Source: Thermodesulfobacterium hveragerdense DSM 12571 (GTDB lineage: Bacteria > Desulfobacterota > Thermodesulfobacteria > Thermodesulfobacteriales > Thermodesulfobacteriaceae). Taken from it: a stretch of DNA of 64,000 nt. Below are positions 18,112 to 26,753 of this stretch, one piece after another (positions within the stretch are counted from its first letter, which is position 1; each line of letters opens with the position of its first letter). A program made the translations under genes and the position numbers. The notes under the pieces were generated by a model. The model searched no databases. It saw only the letters and a program-made list of their open reading frames with translations, and was not told the origin of the DNA. Where the stretch lies: assembly GCF_000423845.1 (NCBI RefSeq), contig NZ_AUIT01000001.1, forward strand, positions 124,001-188,000, in the 5' to 3' direction.

Positions 18112-18663
18112 CTAAACAAGATATTTAAGGTAAATACCACCTACCAACGGAATCCAGAGGTTATCTCTGCTGGTAAAAAGTTCTATAAAAGTAAGAAGGG
18201 AAGTTAGACCAAAGTACTGAAAGGTTAACGATCTTTTAACCATATAAACAAGCAAAAGAGAGATCAAAAAAAATGCTATCCCTCCCTCCAAGGTCTTTCC
18301 TCGAAATATTTTCCTTTTCCCTAAGTAAAAACCAACAAGAGAGGCTATCGGGTCAGCCAAGGTTAAGATCAAAAGCACTAAACGAAAATCTTCCCTCCCT
18401 ACCAAATAATAAAGGCCCGTAGTTCCAACCAAAAAAAACCAACCATCACTTATTTTATAAAATTCTTCTTTTTTAAGGAATGGAGTCCAAAGCCCTTTAA
18501 AAGGAATATAATCATAAAAAAAGAGCCTTAAAACTTCAAAAATAGAGGTTAAAACAACCAAACTTACTAAAAGAAGGCCTAACAAGTGATAAGAAACAAA
18601 ATAAGACAGCCCAAAAAGTAGAAAACCAAAACCTAAATGGAATGCCTTTCTATAAAAGTTCAT
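18112..18663 (-). CDS. Dolichol/phytol/diacylglycerol kinase-like (CTP-type) membrane protein
   Basis: A 183-residue protein with about six hydrophobic segments. It starts '[13 protein letters not shown]', the 'RKxxH' signature of the SEC59/DGK1/VTE5 family, and contains '[17 protein letters not shown]' and '[11 protein letters not shown]', which match the family's 'DxxAsxxGxxxGk' and 'KTxEGs' motifs. Members transfer phosphate from CTP to lipid alcohols or diacylglycerol. The ATG at 18663 overlaps the guaA stop (ATGA); an in-frame GTG two codons upstream is less likely. The lipid substrate is unknown. Confidence 0.8.
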   Translation of the reverse strand: MNFYRKAFHLGFGFLLFGLSYFVSYHLLGLLLVSLVVLTSIFEVLRLFFYDYIPFKGLWTPFLKKEEFYKISDGWFFLVGTTGLYYLVGREDFRLVLLILTLADPIASLVGFYLGKRKIFRGKTLEGGIAFFLISLLLVYMVKRSLTFQYFGLTSLLTFIELFTSRDNLWIPLVGGIYLKYLV

Positions 18664-20201
18664 TCCCACTCGATCGTAGCTGGAGGTTTAGAAGAAATAT
18701 CGTAAACCACCCTGTTAACCCCTTTTACCTCGTTTATAATCCGGTTCGAAAGTCTTTCTAACAGATCATAAGGTAATTTTACCCAGTCAGCAGTCATAGC
18801 ATCTTGACTTTCCACACATCTAATCGCTACTACATATTCATAGGTTCTTGCATCTCCCATAACCCCTACCGTCTTTACCGGCAAAAGAACCGCAAAGCTT
18901 TGCCAGACCTTATAATACCAACCTGAGTTAAGCATCTCTTCTGTAACTATCGCGTCAGCCTCTCTTAAAATATCCAGTTTTTCTTCAGAGATTTCTCCGA
19001 TTATCCTGATAGCAAGACCTGGGCCTGGAAAAGGTTGTCTCCAGATGATATGTTTAGGTAAACCTAAGAGTTCTGCTATCTTTCTTACCTCATCCTTAAA
19101 AAGCTCTCGCAAAGGTTCTATCAACTTAAGGTGCATCCTTTCAGGCAAACCACCTACGTTATGATGGGACTTGATAGTAGCAGAAGGCCCTTTAAAAGAA
19201 ACACTTTCAATTACATCCGGATATAAAGTCCCTTGAGCAAGATAAACCACGTTATCAAACTTTTTGGCTTCTTTTTCAAACACCTCTATAAAGGTTTCTC
19301 CTATAATCTTTCTTTTTTTCTCTGGATCTTCAACCCCCTTTAGTCTCTCCAGAAAAAGAGAGCTTGCGTCTACATAATCTACTTTAAGCCCTAAATTTTT
19401 CATCAAAGATAAAACTTCTTCTGGTTCGTTTTTTCTTAAAACTCCGTTGTTTACAAAAATGGGTATCAACCTATCTCCTATGGCTTTATGGACTAAAAGC
19501 GCTGTTACGGTAGAGTCTATCCCTCCGGAAAGGGCACAGATTACCTTTTCATCTTCTTTAACTAGATTTTTAATATCTTCTACGGTTTTTTCTATAAAAG
19601 AAGGCATACTCCAGTCAGCCGTACAACCACAAACCTCAAACACAAAGTTTCTTAACACATCTTGGCCTATCTCTGTATGAACTACCTCTGGATGGAACTG
19701 AACACCATAGATAGGTTTTTCTATATGGGCTACCGCAGCAAAAGGGGTATTTTCTGTCTCAGCCAACACATAAAAACCCTCTGGTAAAACCTCAATCTTA
19801 TCACTATGACTCATCCATACCTTATATATCTCACCCTTTTTTAATCCTTTAAAAAGGGCATTTTCTTCTATTATTTTAATATAAGCAGGACCAAATTCTC
19901 GTTTTGCACTTCGTTCTACTTTTCCCTCTAAAAGATAACTTATCAACTGTAATCCATAGCAAATACCTAAAACCGGAATCCCTAATTCAAAAATCTCAAC
20001 AGATATCATAGGTGCATCTTCATCATAAACACTGCTTGGACCTCCTGAAAGAATGATCCCTGAAGGGTTAAAACCTTTTATCTCCTCCAAAGACACAAAA
20101 CAAGGTTTTATCTCACTATAAACCCCTAATTCTCTAATCCTTCTGGCAATAAGCTGGGTAGTCTGAGAACCAAAATCAAGAACTAATATTCTATTTTTCA
20201 T
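18660..20201 (-). CDS. guaA: GMP synthase (glutamine-hydrolysing)
   Basis: A 513-residue enzyme that aminates XMP to GMP. The class I glutamine amidotransferase domain (about 1-190) has 'GICYGLQLI' with the catalytic Cys and 'FHPEVVHTE'. The ATP pyrophosphatase domain has the P-loop '[10 protein letters not shown]', and the C-terminus ends with the dimerisation-domain signature '[11 protein letters not shown]'. It overlaps the genes on both sides by 4 bases. Confidence 0.98.
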   Translation of the reverse strand: MKNRILVLDFGSQTTQLIARRIRELGVYSEIKPCFVSLEEIKGFNPSGIILSGGPSSVYDEDAPMISVEIFELGIPVLGICYGLQLISYLLEGKVERSAKREFGPAYIKIIEENALFKGLKKGEIYKVWMSHSDKIEVLPEGFYVLAETENTPFAAVAHIEKPIYGVQFHPEVVHTEIGQDVLRNFVFEVCGCTADWSMPSFIEKTVEDIKNLVKEDEKVICALSGGIDSTVTALLVHKAIGDRLIPIFVNNGVLRKNEPEEVLSLMKNLGLKVDYVDASSLFLERLKGVEDPEKKRKIIGETFIEVFEKEAKKFDNVVYLAQGTLYPDVIESVSFKGPSATIKSHHNVGGLPERMHLKLIEPLRELFKDEVRKIAELLGLPKHIIWRQPFPGPGLAIRIIGEISEEKLDILREADAIVTEEMLNSGWYYKVWQSFAVLLPVKTVGVMGDARTYEYVVAIRCVESQDAMTADWVKLPYDLLERLSNRIINEVKGVNRVVYDISSKPPATIEWE

Positions 20202-20662
20202 CTTCCAACCCTCAACTTTCTTAAGATACCTATTCCTCCTATCAACATCAAAATCAAGACCCCTATGGCTAATATCTCAAAAAGATAATATTTAAAACGC
20301 TCTGGGTCAAAAGAAGAGGTATGAGCTATCTCAAAACCTACGATCAAAAGTCTTCGAACTAAAGCAATAATTCCTACCAGTAAAAAAGGCTCTAAGCATT
20401 TAAGCTTATATTCTTCTCCAAAAATTACCTGCAGAGTATAAAAAACCTCCAGAAACATCATGGCTATCAAAAATTTATCTAATACCCCGATAATTCCCTC
20501 TGTAAAATTAACGTAAGAAGGAATGTCCAAAATACCCTTAAACCCGTAAAAAATGATAAAACCTGTGGCGATCAGTATTCCTAAACCTATCAATATATAA
20601 AGAACTCTTTCAAACTTCACAAAAAATTCTTGCACATAATAGTTCCATCGTTCTAAGCTCAT
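20198..20662 (-). CDS. PsiE-like inner membrane protein
   Basis: A 154-residue protein with four predicted membrane helices (about 20-45, 60-80, 90-110, 125-148). '[14 protein letters not shown]' followed by '[17 protein letters not shown]' matches the phosphate-starvation-inducible PsiE family, whose biochemical role is not known. It is embedded between pth and guaA with 1-base and 4-base junctions, so it is co-expressed with the nucleotide and translation genes rather than obviously phosphate-controlled. Confidence 0.75.
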   Translation of the reverse strand: MSLERWNYYVQEFFVKFERVLYILIGLGILIATGFIIFYGFKGILDIPSYVNFTEGIIGVLDKFLIAMMFLEVFYTLQVIFGEEYKLKCLEPFLLVGIIALVRRLLIVGFEIAHTSSFDPERFKYYLFEILAIGVLILMLIGGIGILRKLRVGR

Positions 20663-20663
20663 C

Positions 20664-21227
20664 TTAGACCACTGTCTGTGAGTTATAAAGGGTCATCGTC
20701 TTCAACAGACCCTTATAAAGGAGATCTTCTAAAGCAGCTACCGCTAACTCGATTACTTTTTTTACTTTCTCTTTTTCTTCTTCGTTAAATGGGCTTAGCA
20801 CATAATTAACAACATCTCTATCTTCAGGCTTACCTATTCCTAACTTCATCCTTGGGAAATCAGAAGACCCCAAACACTCTATAATCGAAAGCATGCCTTT
20901 ATGCCCACCAGCTCCCCCCTTAGGTAAAATCTTTATTTTACCTAAAGGGAGGTCCATATCATCATAGATTACCAAAAGATTGTTTAACGGTATTCGTTCT
21001 TTTAATATCCACTTCTTAACCGCTCTACCAGAAAGGTTCATGTAAGTTTGGGGCTTAACCAAAATCACTTTATCTTTATAAAAAGCTACCTCACTTTCCA
21101 TTTCTTTATAAAATTTAAACTTAAGCCTATGTTTTTCAGTAAAGGCCTCTAAAACTAAAAACCCAAAATTGTGCCTTGTTTCTTTATACTCCTCTCCAGG
21201 ATTACCTAACCCGCAAAAAAGCCACAT
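20664..21227 (-). CDS. pth: Peptidyl-tRNA hydrolase
   Basis: A 187-residue enzyme that frees tRNA from peptidyl-tRNA released by stalled ribosomes. The motifs 'GLGNPGEEYKETRHNFGF' with catalytic His19, 'KPQTYMNLSG' and 'DDMDLPLG' are all intact. It follows rplY by 5 bases in the common rplY-pth arrangement. Confidence 0.97.
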   Translation of the reverse strand: MWLFCGLGNPGEEYKETRHNFGFLVLEAFTEKHRLKFKFYKEMESEVAFYKDKVILVKPQTYMNLSGRAVKKWILKERIPLNNLLVIYDDMDLPLGKIKILPKGGAGGHKGMLSIIECLGSSDFPRMKLGIGKPEDRDVVNYVLSPFNEEEKEKVKKVIELAVAALEDLLYKGLLKTMTLYNSQTVV

Positions 21228-21232
21228 CTTAA

Positions 21233-21832
21233 CTATTCAGATTCCTCTGTAGAAGCCCCCTCTTCTTCCCCACCTTCAGCTACGATGGTAATCACGGTAT
21301 CCTCAGGATTATCTAAGACTTTTACTCCTTCAGGAACTCTTATATCTTTCACATGTAAAACGTCTCCTAAATCTAAGTTAGATATTTCTACCTGGATTTT
21401 ATCAGGGATGTTAGAAGGAAGACACTCTACCGTAAGGTCATGCATAAAAATTTCGATTACTCCACCTTTAGTAAGCCCTACTGGACGTCCTACAAACTCT
21501 AAAGGTACGTCTATACTTACGGTTTCTCCCTCTTTAATCGCTACAAAATCAAGATGAATAATCTTGTCGGTAACAGGATGGAGTTGATAATCTTTTAAAA
21601 TTGCCTGTATTTTCTGATTTTCTCCGTTTTGAACCTCCAAGTTAAAAAGCAAAGTTTCACCTTTATATTTATGTAAAATACTTTCGAGTTCGTTAGCTTT
21701 AACCGAGATAGGAACTGGGTCAAAATTATGTCCATAGACGATAGCCGGTATCAAACCTTGTTTACGCAACTTTTTAGCACATTCCTTACCGGTTTTGTCT
21801 CTTTTAACCGCGGATAAACTCACCTGCCTCAT
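21233..21832 (-). CDS. rplY: 50S ribosomal protein L25, general stress (Ctc) form
   Basis: A 199-residue protein: an N-terminal 5S-rRNA-binding L25 domain (about 1-95; 'KRDKTGKECAKKLRKQG', 'IPAIVYG') and the extra C-terminal beta domain of the TL5/CTC type, with an acidic Glu-rich tail. The long form is usual in thermophiles. It lies in the conserved prs-rplY-pth string. Confidence 0.95.
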   Translation of the reverse strand: MRQVSLSAVKRDKTGKECAKKLRKQGLIPAIVYGHNFDPVPISVKANELESILHKYKGETLLFNLEVQNGENQKIQAILKDYQLHPVTDKIIHLDFVAIKEGETVSIDVPLEFVGRPVGLTKGGVIEIFMHDLTVECLPSNIPDKIQVEISNLDLGDVLHVKDIRVPEGVKVLDNPEDTVITIVAEGGEEEGASTEESE

Positions 21833-21864
21833 TGTATCTCCTCCTCCTTTTAATTAACAAAATT

Positions 21865-22821
21865 TTATACAAAAAGGGAACTTATAGACTCATCTGTATT
21901 TATTCTTCTTATAGCTTCTGCCAATAAACCCGCCAAAGAAAGAACCTTTATCTTCCCTATGGTCTTTGCTTCTTCTTTTAATGGAATGGTATCACTTACC
22001 CAAAGAGCTTTCAACGAAGAATTAGCAATCCTTTCTAAGGCCTTCCCAGAAAGCACAGGATGGGTAGCCATTCCATAAACCTCTAAAGCCCCTCTTTCTA
22101 TGATAGCATCAGCTGCTTGACACATGGTACCAGCTGTATCTACCATATCATCTATGATTATAGCTACTTTATCTTTTACTTCTCCTATGATGTGCATTAC
22201 AGCACTTTCGTTAGGACGTTCTCTTCTTTTATCTATGATAGCGATAGAGGCTTCCAGTCTTTTGGCATATTCTCTTGCCCTCTCTACCCCACCAGCATCA
22301 GGAGAAACGATAACCAGGTCTTTTCCTGAAAAATTCTCTTTAATGTATTTTAAAAAAACCGGCAAGGCATAGAGATGATCTACAGGTATGTCAAAAAAAC
22401 CTTGGATCTGTCCAGCATGAAGGTCAACGGTTAAAACCCTTCGCGCCCCTGCTACCACTATCAAATTAGCTACTAACTTGGCTGAAATAGGGGTTCTTGG
22501 AGCTGTTTTTCTGTCTTGTCTTGCATACCCATAATAAGGGATAACTGCAGTAATCCTTCTTGCTGAAGCCCTACGAGCTGCATCTATCATGATAAGAAGT
22601 TCCATCAAATTTTCGTTTACAGGTGGACAAGTAGGTTGGATGATAAAAACGTCAGCTCCTCTTATGTTATCTTTAATCTCAACAAAAATCTCTCCATCAC
22701 TAAAACGCTTTACTACCGCTTTGCCTAAAGGAATGTTTAAAAAACTACAAATCTTTTCTGCTAACTCTGGATTAGCATTCCCAGAAAGCACACAAATCCC
22801 TTTAAAGTTATATCCTCCCAT
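21865..22821 (-). CDS. prs: Ribose-phosphate pyrophosphokinase
   Basis: A 318-residue class I PRPP synthase that makes PRPP from ribose 5-phosphate and ATP. The catalytic loop 'YGYARQDRK', the PRPP-binding signature '[14 protein letters not shown]' and '[16 protein letters not shown]' are present. It feeds guaA, purQ and nadB pathways seen elsewhere in the window. It follows ispE by 14 bases. Confidence 0.97.
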   Translation of the reverse strand: MGGYNFKGICVLSGNANPELAEKICSFLNIPLGKAVVKRFSDGEIFVEIKDNIRGADVFIIQPTCPPVNENLMELLIMIDAARRASARRITAVIPYYGYARQDRKTAPRTPISAKLVANLIVVAGARRVLTVDLHAGQIQGFFDIPVDHLYALPVFLKYIKENFSGKDLVIVSPDAGGVERAREYAKRLEASIAIIDKRRERPNESAVMHIIGEVKDKVAIIIDDMVDTAGTMCQAADAIIERGALEVYGMATHPVLSGKALERIANSSLKALWVSDTIPLKEEAKTIGKIKVLSLAGLLAEAIRRINTDESISSLFV

Positions 22822-22835
22822 CTTGCTCCCCTAAC

Positions 22836-23678
22836 CTACTCCAAATTTTGAACTAAAAATACTTTGGCTTCCTTAAACGTTCTTTTTAAGGATTCATAAA
22901 CATAAAAAGGTGGTTCCTTTTCAAAAACCCCAAAAACTGTTGGGCCTGTGCCACTAAGGCTAACGGCACAGCATCCAAAAGTTTTAAGTTCAGCCTCAAG
23001 TTCTTCTAAAAACGAAAACTTCTCAAAAACTAAAGACTTAAAATCGTTTATAAGTCCCTGAGGATGTCTCCAGGGAGGGACTTCGGTAGAATAATAAACA
23101 GGATTTTTTGAATTTGTCAATCCTAAATTTTGATAAGCCCACTTGGTGCTTATTTCAAAGTTAGGACAAATAAGGAGATACCACGCTTTAAAAGAAGGAT
23201 AAGGCATTAAGACCTCTCCTATACCTTCACCTGTAGCTGCAACATAAGGACTTAAAAAAAAGGGAACATCTGCTCCTAAACTCTTAGCTATGTTATATAA
23301 AGAAGGGTTTTCTTGGTCTATACCATAAACATAAGCTAAACCTTTAAGTATGGTAGCAGCATTACTACTTCCCCCTCCTAAGCCAGCTCCCATGGGGATA
23401 GTCTTTTTTACCCTTATATGGTGTTTTTCGTTAATCCTAAAAGTTTCTTTAAATTTTATATAAGCCTTATAAACTAAATTTTCTTCCAGAGGAATATTGC
23501 CTTTGTCAGAAACAAAATCTAACCTAAAATCTAAGGTCCCTCTTTTGATTTCTATCTCATCAAAAAGGTCTATTTTCTGAAAAATCGTATAAAGATTATG
23601 GTATCCATCCTCTCTCCTGCTTAACACTTGCAACACCAAGTTTAGCTTTGCTGGAGATAAAAAGAGATATTTTTTCAT
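22836..23678 (-). CDS. ispE: 4-diphosphocytidyl-2-C-methyl-D-erythritol kinase
   Basis: A 280-residue GHMP-family kinase of the MEP isoprenoid pathway. N-terminal 'SPAKLNLVLQVLSRREDGYHNL' and the ATP-binding 'PMGAGLGGGSSNAA' are diagnostic, with 'SLSGTGPTVFG' near the C-terminus. It is followed by prs, the arrangement found in many bacteria. Confidence 0.96.
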   Translation of the reverse strand: MKKYLFLSPAKLNLVLQVLSRREDGYHNLYTIFQKIDLFDEIEIKRGTLDFRLDFVSDKGNIPLEENLVYKAYIKFKETFRINEKHHIRVKKTIPMGAGLGGGSSNAATILKGLAYVYGIDQENPSLYNIAKSLGADVPFFLSPYVAATGEGIGEVLMPYPSFKAWYLLICPNFEISTKWAYQNLGLTNSKNPVYYSTEVPPWRHPQGLINDFKSLVFEKFSFLEELEAELKTFGCCAVSLSGTGPTVFGVFEKEPPFYVYESLKRTFKEAKVFLVQNLE

Positions 23679-23691
23679 AAAGATAGGACCT

Positions 23692-23964
23692 TTAATCTGA
23701 AACTTTCAAAAATTTTAGTTTAAGCTCATAAAGTATAGCATTAATCAGACGTTCTTCGTCTAAAGTAAGATTACCTTTAGTTTTTTCTTTTAGCATCTCA
23801 ATCGTATCTATGGTTTGTTTCGCTGAAAGAAGGTTTACCTCTTTTTTGTTGGTTAAAGGGTCTGGAAGTTCTCCCAGATGGATAAGGGCAGCCGTGTTTA
23901 GAGAAAGGATAAAAGTACTAAAAGTGATTAAGTTCGAAAAAAGATCTTCCTGCTCTTTACTCAT
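23692..23964 (-). CDS. DUF1844 family protein
   Basis: A 90-residue helical protein. 'FSTFILSLNTAALIHLGELPDP' and 'AKQTIDTIEMLKEKTKGNLT' are the two hallmark segments of DUF1844, a family of unknown function common in delta-proteobacteria and Acidobacteria. It is encoded between fmdB (touching) and ispE. Confidence 0.85.
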   Translation of the reverse strand: MSKEQEDLFSNLITFSTFILSLNTAALIHLGELPDPLTNKKEVNLLSAKQTIDTIEMLKEKTKGNLTLDEERLINAILYELKLKFLKVSD

Positions 23965-24336
23965 TTATCCTTTCTCCTTCTTTTTGGTAATTACATATTC
24001 AGTCTGAGTTGCATATCCTGTTTTTACTGCCTTTCTTTCGGAAAGAAGGTCAGAAAGTTTTTTTACCCTTTCTGAAGGATGAAACTCTTTAGCTTTTTCC
24101 AAAAAACGACGTGCCTCTCCTACCTTACCGTCTATCAAATAATCTCTGGCTCTTTTAAGTATAGACACCTCTCTTTGAGATTTTTGAGATATTTTATCTT
24201 GAAAACCAAAGATAGAAGGAAGTTTCATCACTTCTAAGCTTCCACATTGAGGACATGGAGGATAGTCTTCATCTATCCTCTGTAAACTCTCAAAAACTTC
24301 TCCACACATTTCACACCTAAACTCATAAATAGGCAT
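23965..24336 (-). CDS. FmdB-family zinc-ribbon protein
   Basis: A 123-residue protein with an N-terminal FmdB/CxxC regulatory zinc ribbon (Cys8, Cys11, Cys28, Cys31; 'MPIYEFRCEMCGEVFE') and a Lys/Arg-rich helical tail. Members are proposed regulators, but evidence is thin. It heads the long minus-strand operon down to at least 18112. The -10 box of its promoter ends 6 bases before the ATG and there is no ribosome site, so its mRNA is probably leaderless. Confidence 0.85.
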   Translation of the reverse strand: MPIYEFRCEMCGEVFESLQRIDEDYPPCPQCGSLEVMKLPSIFGFQDKISQKSQREVSILKRARDYLIDGKVGEARRFLEKAKEFHPSERVKKLSDLLSERKAVKTGYATQTEYVITKKKEKG

Positions 24337-24342
24337 AACTTA

Positions 24343-24370
24343 ATTATAATATCTATTTTTAAGTTTACAA
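24343..24370 (-). promoter_or_regulatory. Sigma-70-type promoter giving a leaderless fmdB-operon transcript
   Basis: On the minus strand TTGTAA (24370-24365), a 16-base spacer and a consensus TATAAT (24348-24343) are followed by six bases and then the ATG at 24336. The expected start of transcription coincides with the A of the start codon. Confidence 0.7.
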
Positions 24371-24381
24371 CATAAAAAAAC

Positions 24382-24409
24382 TTGAGAAAAATATAACCTA
24401 AGCTATACT
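24382..24409 (+). promoter_or_regulatory. Sigma-70-type promoter of the AI-2E permease gene, almost leaderless
   Basis: TTGAGA (24382-24387), a 16-base spacer and TATACT (24404-24409) precede the ATG at 24418 by 8 bases, leaving a leader of only one to three bases. It is back to back with the fmdB promoter, the two -35 boxes being 11 bases apart. Confidence 0.65.
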
Positions 24410-24417
24410 GAAAAGAG

Positions 24418-25524
24418 ATGAAGATCGATAGAGAAACTTTTTATCATAAAGTAGGGCTTTTTATCTCCCTTCTTTTAGCTTTTCTTATCATCGCTGGCTT
24501 TGTCTATCTGTTAAGCCCTCTTTTTTCTATAATTTGCTGGGCGGGTATCATTGCCTTTTTTATCTATCCTTGTTATCAAAAAATCTATCAAAAACTTAAA
24601 CGTAAAAACCTATCTTCTTTTATAGTTCTATTTTTTCTAATTCTATTTGTAATAGGACCTTTTTCAGCCATCCTTTTTAACCTCTACCAGCAAGTCCTCT
24701 CTATCTTAGACTGGGTTAAACCCATTACCAACCAGAGCCTTTATGATTTTATCGAACGACTAAAAGATTATCCTAAGATCTATACGTTCTTTACTAAACT
24801 CTTATATTACCTACAGCCTTATCTTCCTCAAATCCAAGAAAAAATCGCCCAGGTCATGTCTTCTATCCTTCAGGCAGGGGTTTTTTCTATAACCAATTTA
24901 GCTAAATTCTTATTTTCCTTTGGGTTTCAGTTAGCTTTTACCATCCTTACTTTACATTATTTTTTGATAGACGGAGAAAAAGTGATTCAAGAAATAGTCA
25001 GCCTTATACCTGGTAAAAACCAAGAAAAACAAAAAATGTTACAAAGAATTGGTTTGATTTTAAAAGGAGTCTTATACGGCAACGTTCTTACTGCTTTTAT
25101 CCAGGGAATTTTAGCCTTTTTTATCTATTCTGTCCTGGGAATACCCCATAATCTTTTCTGGGCCTTTCTTACAATGTTAGCCTCTTTCATTCCAGCCTTC
25201 GGAACTTTCCTTATTTGGGGACCTTTGGTTGCCTATCTATTCTTGGTAGGAAGTTATATAAAAGCGGTGATCCTTTTGGTTTTTTGTGGAGTTATCATTT
25301 CTAACTTGGACAACTTCCTAAAACCCTTTTTAATCGGTGGAAAAACTAAAATCCACAACCTTCTCATCTTCTTTTCAGTGCTTGGAGGGATCGTAAAATT
25401 TGGTGTGTTAGGAATCTTTTTAGGGCCTATTATCTTAGCACTTTTTCTCTCGATCATAGACATCTACAAAACTCACTTGATTAACCACTTAGATAGCTTC
25501 ACCTATCCTGATCAAAGTGAATAG
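24418..25524 (+). CDS. AI-2E family (PerM/YdiK-type) membrane permease
   Basis: A 368-residue integral membrane protein with the topology of this family: two N-terminal helices, a third helix near 65-85, an amphipathic region, and a C-terminal bundle. 'GVLYGNVLTAFIQGILAFFIY' and 'FIPAFGTFLIWGPLVAYLF' are family signatures. Members export AI-2 or act as sodium/proton antiporters; the substrate here cannot be read. mutM starts 3 bases after its stop. Confidence 0.9.
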   Translation: MKIDRETFYHKVGLFISLLLAFLIIAGFVYLLSPLFSIICWAGIIAFFIYPCYQKIYQKLKRKNLSSFIVLFFLILFVIGPFSAILFNLYQQVLSILDWVKPITNQSLYDFIERLKDYPKIYTFFTKLLYYLQPYLPQIQEKIAQVMSSILQAGVFSITNLAKFLFSFGFQLAFTILTLHYFLIDGEKVIQEIVSLIPGKNQEKQKMLQRIGLILKGVLYGNVLTAFIQGILAFFIYSVLGIPHNLFWAFLTMLASFIPAFGTFLIWGPLVAYLFLVGSYIKAVILLVFCGVIISNLDNFLKPFLIGGKTKIHNLLIFFSVLGGIVKFGVLGIFLGPIILALFLSIIDIYKTHLINHLDSFTYPDQSE

Positions 25525-25527
25525 CCT

Positions 25528-26337
25528 ATGCCTGAACTTCCTGAAGTAGAAACTATAAGAGATCAACTAAAACCAAAGCTTTTACATCAAAAACTGGTTA
25601 AAATCGAGATATTAGACCCAGGATTTACTAAAAAAATATCTTTTGAAAGTGCACTTAGCATAGAAGGAGAAAAACTTTTAGACATAAAAAGAAGGGGGAA
25701 ATATCTTTTGTTTGTTTTTGAGAAAAAAGGTCTTTTATGGCACCTTGGTTTGACTGGAAGCTTAATTCTCTTAAAACACTGTCTTAACCAACCACCCTAT
25801 AAATTTCTAAGACTGCTCCTAAAATTTGAAAACGAAATCTTGGGATACTTTGACATAAGAAAGTTTGGGAAAATAAAAACCTTTGCCCTACCCCATTTTC
25901 CTAAAGAGATAGAAAATTTAGGAGAAGATGCGTTAGAAATAAAACAAGAAAAATTTGCTTCTATCCTTCAAGGTTCTTCAAAACCGATTAAATCCTTGCT
26001 TTTAGACCAAACAAAAATTGCAGGACTTGGAAATATCTATGTAGACGAAGCCCTTTTTAGGGCTGGAATACATCCTTTAAGAAAAGCCTGTTCGCTTAGC
26101 CATAAAGAGGTAGCGAAGCTTTACCATACCATTAAAATGCTCCTTAGAAGGGCTATAGAATTGAGGGGTTCTTCGATAAAAAATTATTTAGATGCCTTTG
26201 GACAAGAAGGCAAGTTTCAAGAAGAACATCTGGTTTACGGCAAAAAAGGGCAAAAATGTCCTTTTTGTGGAAAACCTTTTCAATACCTAAAACTCAATCA
26301 AAGAGGGACCACCTTCTGTCAAACCTGCCAATCTTAA
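25528..26337 (+). CDS. mutM: Formamidopyrimidine-DNA glycosylase
   Basis: A 269-residue base-excision repair enzyme that removes 8-oxoguanine and nicks abasic sites. The protein starts MPELPEVETIR, so Pro2 and Glu3 supply the catalytic N-terminus; 'KRRGKYLLF' carries the beta-turn Lys, 'GLGNIYVDEALF' lies in the helix-two-turn-helix, and a C4 zinc finger (CPFC...CQTC) closes the protein. It is 3 bases downstream of the permease gene. Confidence 0.97.
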   Translation: MPELPEVETIRDQLKPKLLHQKLVKIEILDPGFTKKISFESALSIEGEKLLDIKRRGKYLLFVFEKKGLLWHLGLTGSLILLKHCLNQPPYKFLRLLLKFENEILGYFDIRKFGKIKTFALPHFPKEIENLGEDALEIKQEKFASILQGSSKPIKSLLLDQTKIAGLGNIYVDEALFRAGIHPLRKACSLSHKEVAKLYHTIKMLLRRAIELRGSSIKNYLDAFGQEGKFQEEHLVYGKKGQKCPFCGKPFQYLKLNQRGTTFCQTCQS

Positions 26338-26366
26338 AAAAAGCGACAAAAACTTGGGTTTTACCC

Positions 26367-26395
26367 TTGACAAAAAAAGAATAATCTTTTATAAA
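26367..26395 (+). promoter_or_regulatory. Strong sigma-70-type promoter of the HU gene
   Basis: A consensus TTGACA (26367-26372), a 17-base A-rich spacer and TATAAA (26390-26395) stand 37 bases upstream of the HU ATG. This is the best match to the canonical promoter in the window, fitting an abundant nucleoid protein. Confidence 0.85.
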
Positions 26396-26432
26396 ATTGA
26401 AAAATAAGAAAATTCTTCTAAAGGAGGGAATT

Positions 26433-26711
26433 ATGAACAAGGCAGACCTCGTAAAAAGGATGGCAGAGATCGCAGAAGTACCTAAGTCTACTGCTGAAAA
26501 GCTCTTAGACGCTTTTATGGAAGCTGTAGAAGAAGCAGTTTCAAAAGGAGACAAAGTAGTATTGGTTGGTTTTGGAACCTTTCAAGTGTTAAAAAGAGCT
26601 GAAAGAGAAGGAAGAAACCCCAGAACAGGCAAACCTATCAAAATCCCTGCTAAAAAGGTGGTTAAGTTTAAGCCAGGCAAAAAATTAGAAGATGCCGCTT
26701 CTAAAGCATAA
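26433..26711 (+). CDS. hup: HU-family DNA-binding protein
   Basis: A 92-residue HU protein: 'MNKADLVKRMAEIAEVPKS' helices, 'VLVGFGTFQVLKRAERE' strands and the DNA-clasping arm 'GRNPRTGKPIKIPAKKVVKF' followed by 'KPGKKLED'. It bends and compacts DNA. The start at 26433 is set by AAGGAGGG just upstream; an in-frame TTG-type start at 26397 lies inside the promoter region. A hairpin begins 11 bases after the stop. Confidence 0.97.
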   Translation: MNKADLVKRMAEIAEVPKSTAEKLLDAFMEAVEEAVSKGDKVVLVGFGTFQVLKRAEREGRNPRTGKPIKIPAKKVVKFKPGKKLEDAASKA

Positions 26712-26722
26712 AAAGGTTTAAA

Positions 26723-26753
26723 TTTAACGGGGGCTGCTTTCTCCCCCGTTAAA
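26723..26753. terminator. Hairpin between convergent genes, overlapping the end of the minus-strand gene
   Basis: An 11-bp stem TTTAACGGGGG / CCCCCGTTAAA with a 9-base loop. On the minus strand it is followed by a T-rich stretch (TTTAAACCTTTTT); on the plus strand the tail is A-rich, so it is the better terminator for the minus strand but may stop both. It encodes the last residues and TAA of the gene ending at 26724. Confidence 0.6.

Noticed and set aside
26397-26432. HU start at the upstream alternative codon
   Set aside because: It falls in the promoter/leader region and would move the start ahead of the strong AAGGAGGG site.
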